Source: JBAZMA01 sp041649995 (lineage in GTDB: Bacteria; Omnitrophota; Gorgyraeia; Velamenicoccales; Velamenicoccaceae). Taken from it: DNA of 29,970 bases. Under the pieces are notes generated by a model that searched no databases, was not told where the DNA came from, and saw nothing but the letters and a program-made list of their open reading frames with translations. The stretch lies in assembly GCA_041649995.1 (NCBI GenBank), contig JBAZMA010000019.1:1-29970 (forward strand), read 5' to 3'. The stretch's first letter is position 1. Every line of letters begins with the position of its first letter. Made by a program: the position numbers and the translations under genes. Positions 24,899-29,970 of the stretch are shown piece by piece.

Positions 24899-24928
24899 TT
24901 TCGTTTTATTCTCTTATTTTTTTTCCGG

Positions 24929-25543
24929 TCACGTGCCAATTGTGTCAACCTTGAGGGACTGTAATACCCGGAGGGATGCGGCGGGGAGGACGGCCCACGC
25001 AAACGCCATCAACGCGAACGCGCTGGAGAACCCCCATCGCATTGCAGCGCTCACCAGAGACCAGTTCATCGACGTCTCTCCGCTGTATATGCTGAGGTTC
25101 CGCGCGGAGAGAAACAGCGCCGCGACCAGTATGCCCATCTGCGCATACTGCACCGCGGCCGCGATGATGGCGACCGCCGGCCGCACGCCGAGCACCAGCG
25201 AATACACAAACGTGGCCGATGCGTGGTACACGTCGTACGCGATCAGCCACGCAATGTACGACACCGCAAATCCGCTGGCATGGTCGCCGTATGGGTGCGC
25301 CGCTGGCACGTTCTCCCCGGATAGGAACATGAGGAGCGAGAACATGCCGCCGAGCGATCTGAACTGCGTGGCCACGATCCGGCAATTCACGAACGGCGAC
25401 AGTTTCGCGTCGGCCCATCGCAGATCGGCGACTATTCCGTAGTTGACCAGCCAACACAGCACGGACATCATCACGCTGATCACCATCGAATACTGCGCGT
25501 CCGACGACGTCGGGGGAAAAGAGGGGATGGGAGGATCGGCCAT
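24929..25543 (-). CDS. Five-span membrane protein, 204 aa
   Basis: The ATG at 25543-25541 (MADPPIPSFPPTSSDAQYSM) is chosen because AAAAATAAATTTTGAACAA lies just upstream on the coding strand and the extension of the frame beyond it is arginine-rich noise. Hydrophobic spans can be placed at residues about 20-38, 62-76, 88-108, 112-140 and 165-190. The arrangement and length resemble small polytopic membrane proteins, and there is W/Y enrichment, but the TspO signature motifs (PP.WVF, PY.W) are absent. Function unknown. It lies 71 bases from the ankyrin gene on the same strand. Confidence 0.75.
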   Translation of the reverse strand: MADPPIPSFPPTSSDAQYSMVISVMMSVLCWLVNYGIVADLRWADAKLSPFVNCRIVATQFRSLGGMFSLLMFLSGENVPAAHPYGDHASGFAVSYIAWLIAYDVYHASATFVYSLVLGVRPAVAIIAAAVQYAQMGILVAALFLSARNLSIYSGETSMNWSLVSAAMRWGFSSAFALMAFAWAVLPAASLRVLQSLKVDTIGT

Positions 25544-25614
25544 GCGCAGAGATTGTTCAAAATTTATTTTTGCCACCCACACGCGCGCCAAAAGTCCACA
25601 GGCGCCATTTTTCT

Positions 25615-26223
25615 TCACACCACCCCGGCCACGACGACGGATGCCCGCGGATGCAACACCTGCACCGGGGTCCGGCCGAGATTGTCGACGTTCCGCAGAT
25701 CCGCGCCGCCGGCGAACAGCGCGGCGACCAGGTCGACGCGATCCCCCGGCCGCGAGCACGCGCAGTGCAGCGGCGTCGAACCGTCCGCCGCGCGTCCGTT
25801 TGCCGCGGCGCCGTAGCGGAGCAGGATCTCCACGACGCTGACGCTGTTCGCCGCGGCTGCCCGGTGCAGCGGCGTCCATCCGATGTCGTCCTCCGCGCAC
25901 GAGTTCGCGCCGCTCGCTAGCAACAGATTCGCGACGTCGGCACGCCCGACCGTCGCTGCCACGTGCAGCGGCGTCTGTCCGACGTTGTTCACCGCGTCTG
26001 GTTCCGCCGCCGCCGCCAGCAGCACTTCGGCGACGGCCACGCTTCCCATCGCCGCTGCGTGGTGCAGCGCCGTGTTGCCGTATTCGTCTCGCGCGTCGAC
26101 GTCGGTCGCGCTCTTCCCGATCAGTTCGCGGGCCGAATCCGCGTCGTCGCGCACGGCGGCCTGCCGTATGAGTTGCCCGAATGGTGCGGCACGCAAATTG
26201 CGTGGCCTGGTGAACGCGTTCAT
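25615..26223 (-). CDS. Ankyrin-repeat protein, 202 aa
   Basis: Ankyrin repeats mediate protein binding and are common in host-interaction genes of large DNA viruses. The ATG at 26223-26221 directly follows an A8 run; an in-frame ATG 57 bases further upstream lies inside the divergent spacer and is less likely. Repeats are visible as DEYGNTALHHAAAMGSVAVA, NNVGQTPLHVAATVGRADVA, DDIGWTPLHRAAAANSVSVV, AADGSTPLHCACSRPGDRVD and a partial NLGRTPVQVL, covering residues about 42-195. A degenerate unit precedes them (FGQLIRQAAVRDDADSAREL). There is no C-terminal F-box (PRANC-like) domain, unlike many poxvirus ankyrin proteins. It diverges from thymidine kinase. Confidence 0.88.
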   Translation of the reverse strand: MNAFTRPRNLRAAPFGQLIRQAAVRDDADSARELIGKSATDVDARDEYGNTALHHAAAMGSVAVAEVLLAAAAEPDAVNNVGQTPLHVAATVGRADVANLLLASGANSCAEDDIGWTPLHRAAAANSVSVVEILLRYGAAANGRAADGSTPLHCACSRPGDRVDLVAALFAGGADLRNVDNLGRTPVQVLHPRASVVVAGVV

Positions 26224-26307
26224 TTTTTTTCGGATGGAAGTTGGCGAGTCGCGGTTTCGTTTCGAGAGCAACCCAGACAATTGGAAACTTTATGCAACGC
26301 CTCGCAA

Positions 26308-26940
26308 ATGTCGGGAAACGCCGAGTCGTCGTTGAAGATCATCTACGGGCCGATGTTCAGTGGCAAGACCACCGAGCTGCTGCGGTGCCACGATCGGTTC
26401 GTCCGCGCCGGCATGAAGTGCATCATATACCGGCCGGCCATCGATACGCGGGTCGGCACGTGCGCCATATCCCAGCATGGCGCCTGCGGTGGCTACCGCT
26501 CCGACGCGCCGATGGCGGTGATCGTGGCGGACGGGTTGATGGAACACCTGACCGAAGCCACGTCGCACGAAGCGATCTTCATCGACGAGGCGCAGTTCAT
26601 GCCCGACGTCTTCGCCTTCTGTGAGGTGTTGCTCGCGACGCCCGGGAAGGTCATCGTCGTGGCGGCGCTGGACGCGACGTCAGAGCGTGTGCCGTTCCGG
26701 CGCATCACCGATCTGACGGTGCTCGCGAAGAGCGTGCGCAAGCTCTCTGCCGTGTGCATGTACTGCGCACACCGCGGACGGCCGCGTGGTGCAAAGGCGC
26801 CGCACACGTGGAAATTCGACAAGGACACGCGCGAGATCTCGATCGGCGGCGAGGAGAAGTACATCGCTGTGTGCACCATGTGCTACAACCACCTCCGCGA
26901 CCTTCGCACGCGTGGGGAGTCTCCGAGCATTGCGCACTGA
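26308..26940 (+). CDS. tdk: Thymidine kinase (class II, TK1 type)
   Basis: It phosphorylates thymidine to dTMP using ATP, feeding the salvage route to dTTP. The ATG at 26308 gives 210 aa, near the usual 180-230. The Walker A loop is GPMFSGKTTELLR (K20). The catalytic glutamate is in FIDEAQF (E94, aligned to the DE.QF motif). Zinc-binding cysteine pairs are CMYC near 150 and CTMC near 190, and the lasso-type segment ends EEKYIAVCTMCYNHL. All expected catalytic elements are present, so it should be active. It starts 84 bases from the divergent ankyrin gene and converges on the RING/TRAF gene. Giant and pox-like viruses commonly encode this enzyme. Confidence 0.95.
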   Translation: MSGNAESSLKIIYGPMFSGKTTELLRCHDRFVRAGMKCIIYRPAIDTRVGTCAISQHGACGGYRSDAPMAVIVADGLMEHLTEATSHEAIFIDEAQFMPDVFAFCEVLLATPGKVIVVAALDATSERVPFRRITDLTVLAKSVRKLSAVCMYCAHRGRPRGAKAPHTWKFDKDTREISIGGEEKYIAVCTMCYNHLRDLRTRGESPSIAH

Positions 26941-26952
26941 ATGGGCGTGAAG

Positions 26953-26983
26953 AAAAAAAAGACGGTCTCCTCTTCTTTTTTTT
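26953..26983. terminator. Symmetric A/T hairpin between convergent genes
   Basis: AAAAAAAAGA at 26953-26962 pairs perfectly with TCTTTTTTTT at 26974-26983 across an 11-base loop, in the 48-base gap between genes ending at 26940 (+) and 26989 (-). It would produce a hairpin and U tract in either direction. Palindromic 3-prime ends are known from several giant virus families. Confidence 0.5.
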
Positions 26984-26988
26984 TGCGT

Positions 26989-28047
26989 TCATTTCCGGGT
27001 GATGTCCGCCGGCAGGACGTGGATGGCCCCGATGTACACCGTCCACGGGGGCGTCTTCTTGAGGGGCAGCGTGAACGACACTGCGACGGCGGAAGGTTTG
27101 TTCGCGCGTAGCGTGCCGACCGCGTTCCCGACGGCGATGGCCTTGTCGCGCGCGGCGTTGAGCACGATCACCGCAAAGTGCACCGACAGGTCCACCCGGT
27201 CGATCGAGCGTTCGGGCTGTTGGTGGATGCAGCATCCGTACATCTGGCGGAACTTTGCCGTCGGCAACGTCTCGACCAGCGGGTGGGTGTACTGGCCCCA
27301 CGGCACCGGATCCGAGCGCGCATCGTCCCGGAGGGGTTCGGCGCGGAGCGAGAAGCAGCGCTCGCCGACCCTGAACGTCGGCATCGCGTCGATGTCCGGC
27401 ACGTCCACGAACGCGCCCGGGAGGGATATGAGTCCGGACGGGAGCACGCCGCGCACCGCGGCGCACACCGCGTCGCTCTTCGCGATCACGCTCTCGAGCG
27501 AGCTCACGGCGATCTTCTCGTGCGCTTCGAGGCGCCGGCGGTACGTGTCCCGCAGCCGGACGCGCTCGCGGACCGCGCACTCCTTGTGGTGCTGCGGCAT
27601 GTCCCGCAGCTTGCCCTGCCACGGGCACCCATCCTGCCGGTGATCGCACACGACCCCCCTATACGGACACGTTTCCTCGTGCTGGTCGACGGTGGAGACG
27701 GTGAGCCCGGTGGCGGTGCACCCGACGTTGCTGCACTCGACTGGTTTGTCGCGCACCGCGCGGTCGGCGAGGGGACACAGCACGAACGTGCATTCGCAGC
27801 GGCACATCTGGCAGTAGCCGGTCGCGCCGGCGTCCATCCGGGGCTCGCCAGAGAGTGGCCTGGCGGCGCCGGGCATCGAGTGGCAGCGGATGAGGCACGC
27901 CTTGCAGTAGAGGTGGCCGCGGCTGCACGTCACCGCCGACCGCGGCGGCTGCGCGCAGATCACGCAATTCATCTCGTCCTGTTCGCCGCGCGGCCGTGCC
28001 CGCGGCGGTTCGACCGTCTCGGGGTCGTCTGTCGTGTCTCGCTTCAT
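26989..28047 (-). CDS. RING / TRAF-type zinc finger protein, probable E3 ubiquitin ligase, 352 aa
   Basis: The ATG at 28047-28045 (MKRDTTDDPETVEPP) gives a protein with a RING finger at residues 28-82: C28-x2-C31-x9-C41-x3-H45-x2-C48-x2-C51, then C79-x2-C82 after a longer loop. Two TRAF/SIAH-type fingers follow (CSNVGC with HEETC near 107-127, then CDHRQDGC with HHKEC near 135-160), and a helical, probably coiled-coil stretch (RERVRLRDTYRRRLEAHEKI). The C-terminal 150 residues are beta-rich and could be a TRAF/MATH-like domain, though I cannot confirm it. The order RING, TRAF fingers, coiled coil is that of TRAF and SIAH-like ligases. It presumably acts in host cytoplasm. An upstream extension of the frame has no leader support. 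Confidence 0.85.
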   Translation of the reverse strand: MKRDTTDDPETVEPPRARPRGEQDEMNCVICAQPPRSAVTCSRGHLYCKACLIRCHSMPGAARPLSGEPRMDAGATGYCQMCRCECTFVLCPLADRAVRDKPVECSNVGCTATGLTVSTVDQHEETCPYRGVVCDHRQDGCPWQGKLRDMPQHHKECAVRERVRLRDTYRRRLEAHEKIAVSSLESVIAKSDAVCAAVRGVLPSGLISLPGAFVDVPDIDAMPTFRVGERCFSLRAEPLRDDARSDPVPWGQYTHPLVETLPTAKFRQMYGCCIHQQPERSIDRVDLSVHFAVIVLNAARDKAIAVGNAVGTLRANKPSAVAVSFTLPLKKTPPWTVYIGAIHVLPADITRK

Positions 28048-28160
28048 TTGGAACGTTATCCGGGAAATAAATCGCGTGTCGGCTCGTCTTCTCCGGCCAG
28101 TTTTTACGTTCGGCAATTCGAAGACCGAACGCACGCCATTAGACAAAAACACGACAGCAT

Positions 28161-28880
28161 ATGGACAGCAACGCAATACAGCGGGTGGGCGAGATGCTGG
28201 CAGAGGCGAAGATCGTGCGTCCGTGCATCGCGTGCCCGGATGCATTCACCGACATTGCCAACTTTGGCATGGCGTGCTGGGTGCACCCCGAATCTCCGGT
28301 GGCGCACTCCCTCGACCCGGGACACGTGTACTGGCCGTGTTGCTGCGCGTGCGATGTCCTGGTCGGCACGTACGCGCAGCCACCGTGCACGCGTGCGATG
28401 CATCGCGCGGCGGGGCGGCCGCACGACACCGTCGCGCTCAATGCGGTCGATCTCGCCAGTTTCGACGCGGCGGCGGCCGTTCGCGGTCGCGGCGACGACG
28501 CCTTCATGTTGATCACGTCCGCCGCGGAACTGCAACAAGCCGGGCAGAGGTTTGGCCGGGCGCTGCGGTTCCACCCCGACTTTGCGACGGTGCAGCAGTA
28601 CCTCACGTACGTCGTCGGGGCCGCGTGTACGACCGAATGCCGCTACGCCAGCATGGTGGCCGATGAGATTGAACCCGTCGCCGGCCCGCAGTCGCACGCC
28701 GCGGTGGGGTTCGTCGTCGCCGGCATGTACGGCACGGTTGGCACCGACGTGCGTCCGATCGTCGACGCGCTCGTTGGTTCCGGGAAACTGCACATCGTGA
28801 ATTTGCTGCGCATAAAGAGTTGCAATCCCGACGTCGTCGACGCGGCCGCCCGTGCGATGGTGGGTTTGCGTAGACGGTGA
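28161..28880 (+). CDS. Hypothetical protein, 239 aa
   Basis: The ATG at 28161 follows an A-rich leader (ACAAAAACACGACAGCAT). It has an N-terminal cysteine cluster (CIACPD at 22-27, C39, CCCAC at 60-64 and C76), possibly metal-binding, then an alanine-rich helical region and a VVGAACTTEC segment near residue 150. The middle part includes FHPDFATVQQYLTYVVGAA. No signal peptide or clear membrane span. It shares the divergent spacer 28048-28160 with the RING/TRAF gene and converges on DNA polymerase. I do not recognise it. Confidence 0.75.
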   Translation: MDSNAIQRVGEMLAEAKIVRPCIACPDAFTDIANFGMACWVHPESPVAHSLDPGHVYWPCCCACDVLVGTYAQPPCTRAMHRAAGRPHDTVALNAVDLASFDAAAAVRGRGDDAFMLITSAAELQQAGQRFGRALRFHPDFATVQQYLTYVVGAACTTECRYASMVADEIEPVAGPQSHAAVGFVVAGMYGTVGTDVRPIVDALVGSGKLHIVNLLRIKSCNPDVVDAAARAMVGLRRR

Positions 28881-28912
28881 ATGGAGAGCGGAGTGTCAAA
28901 CCAAAAAAAAGA

Positions 28913-29970
28913 TCACATAAATTGTGGCATCATTATGAGGGTGTCATCTTCATCTGCCGGAGCTTTGGTGACCGTGGCGAGTGCCCGGGCCTCGAGCATC
29001 TTGTTTTTGGCAAAGGCTCCGAACATCTCCGCAATCGCCGCATCGCGCGGCTCAAGCAGATCGCCGCACTCTGGACACGTGGCGGCGATCATGCTGTGCG
29101 CCTCGACCGACACCGCCGTGCGCACAAAGGCACCGCACATCGGACACTGCATGGATACGATCGGCGCGATCCTGTCGGCTATCGCGTCGTATGGGTCCTT
29201 GCAGATCACGGTCCTCGCGCGCGGAGCGTGTGGACGTTTTCCTTGCGGCGGAGCTCGCTGGGGCGGTGGAGCGGCGACCGTCGCACGGAAACCGAATGTG
29301 CACATGAGCTCGTCGTGCAGCTCGGATGCATCGCCCCCCAGCGCCGCCGCGATCACGCGCGACAGCGGCGCGGCGACGTACAGCGTCGCGCCCGCCGCGC
29401 GGTCTGGCTCCGCGTCGCCACTCGCGAGCGCTGGCGCGCCGCCCTGCGCAAGCACGAGCTCGACGGGGTCGCCGATGGGCGGGAGCTTCCGCACCCCCGC
29501 CGCGCGCAACGCCGGCAGCGCTGGACTTCGCTCGCCCGAGAACATGATCGAGTACACCCACGACTCGCGAGGCTCCTGCAGCTCCGCGAACGCCGCCGCG
29601 GCGATCGACACGGCGCTTTGGCGGTCCGCCCCCTCGAGCAGCGAACGGATGACCGGACGCATGCAACCGCCGGTGATCGGCGGATACGACGCCTTCGCGC
29701 ACTCAAGCCCCTTCACGACGAGATCGTGGGGGGTCGCGGCGAGAATGTACGCATACCGCTTCTTGGTCAGAATCAGCATGCGGCTGGCGCGGGCGTCCTC
29801 CCGGATGCGGAGGATCCGCGACCTGGCATTGATCCGCTCCACGATCTCGTCTGCGGTCCCGGCGACGTACACGCTGTCGGTGTCGCCGTAAATCACGGCG
29901 TCGCCAAGTTCCGCCGCGATCGACCCGAGATTGTCCCTGCCCGCCCCGGTGATCTCCTCCGCGATCTGGC
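28913..29970 (-). CDS. DNA polymerase family B, C-terminal part, cut by right edge
   Basis: The gene runs on the minus strand from beyond 29970 to the TGA at 28915-28913; about 351 codons are visible. The first visible residues QIAEEITGAGRDNLGSIAAE lead into the motif C active site VIYGDTDSVYV, whose two aspartates bind catalytic metals. LTKKRYAYIL matches the conserved KKRY motif of the thumb. The last 100 residues contain a zinc-ribbon-type pair, CPMCGA and CPECGD, as in C-terminal domains of B-family replicative polymerases. Between them lies an Ala/Pro-rich segment that looks like an insertion. It is the replicative polymerase expected in a large DNA virus. The exonuclease and palm N-terminal parts lie outside the window. 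Confidence 0.95.
   Translation of the reverse strand, partial: QIAEEITGAGRDNLGSIAAELGDAVIYGDTDSVYVAGTADEIVERINARSRILRIREDARASRMLILTKKRYAYILAATPHDLVVKGLECAKASYPPITGGCMRPVIRSLLEGADRQSAVSIAAAAFAELQEPRESWVYSIMFSGERSPALPALRAAGVRKLPPIGDPVELVLAQGGAPALASGDAEPDRAAGATLYVAAPLSRVIAAALGGDASELHDELMCTFGFRATVAAPPPQRAPPQGKRPHAPRARTVICKDPYDAIADRIAPIVSMQCPMCGAFVRTAVSVEAHSMIAATCPECGDLLEPRDAAIAEMFGAFAKNKMLEARALATVTKAPADEDDTLIMMPQFM

Noticed and set aside
24929..25543. Second TspO paralog
   Set aside because: It has five hydrophobic spans but none of the PP.WVF or PY.W signatures of the family.

Overview
This window is most likely part of a GC-rich nucleocytoplasmic large DNA virus genome of the kind that infects amoebae or other protists (Pandoravirus, Mollivirus or Medusavirus grade). 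I cannot fix the family from sequence alone. The reasons are as follows. There is a family B DNA polymerase with a YGDTDS motif and a class II thymidine kinase. F-box/LRR, ankyrin and RING/TRAF host-interaction genes occur together. Coding is dense on both strands, with very short A/T-rich spacers directly upstream of start codons in otherwise GC-rich DNA. The leftmost gene appears to carry short spliceosomal-type introns. I see no Shine-Dalgarno pattern, tRNA, rRNA or CRISPR array.

Layout. 1-1207 (-): a secreted protein gene interrupted by three well-supported introns of 53-55 nt and a fourth unresolved one, running off the left edge. 1283-3061: two unrecognised genes facing apart, the second cysteine-rich. 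3120-6994 (-): two large genes joined by a one-base TGATG overlap, a 375-aa proline-rich protein and a 915-aa protein rich in zinc-type CxxC motifs. 7155-10090: a membrane-protein block with a two-span protein, a TspO/MBR tryptophan-rich protein, and two tandem paralogous multi-span proteins. 10372-12240: a Fanzor/TnpB-family RNA-guided nuclease, followed by about 160 nt of hairpin-rich non-coding DNA that is a good omega-RNA candidate. 12614-13714: a possible beta-propeller protein. 13781-20192: four F-box/LRR genes in tandem, the last two clearly a recent duplication. 20282-24415: a 1377-aa secreted cysteine-rich repeat protein. 24472-25543: two small genes and a five-span membrane protein. 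25615-28880: ankyrin protein, thymidine kinase, RING/TRAF-type ubiquitin ligase candidate and an unrecognised protein. 28913-29970 (-): the C-terminal part of DNA polymerase B, cut by the right edge.

How the parts may work together (inference). Polymerase and thymidine kinase serve DNA replication and nucleotide supply. The four F-box proteins, the RING/TRAF protein and the ankyrin protein fit a set that redirects host ubiquitination. TspO, the paralogous membrane proteins and the cysteine-rich secreted protein are candidates for virion or infected-cell membranes. The Fanzor-like nuclease with its structured 3-prime region is the most notable accessory system: its RuvC-II glutamate is replaced by proline, and a candidate substitute glutamate lies 56 residues downstream.
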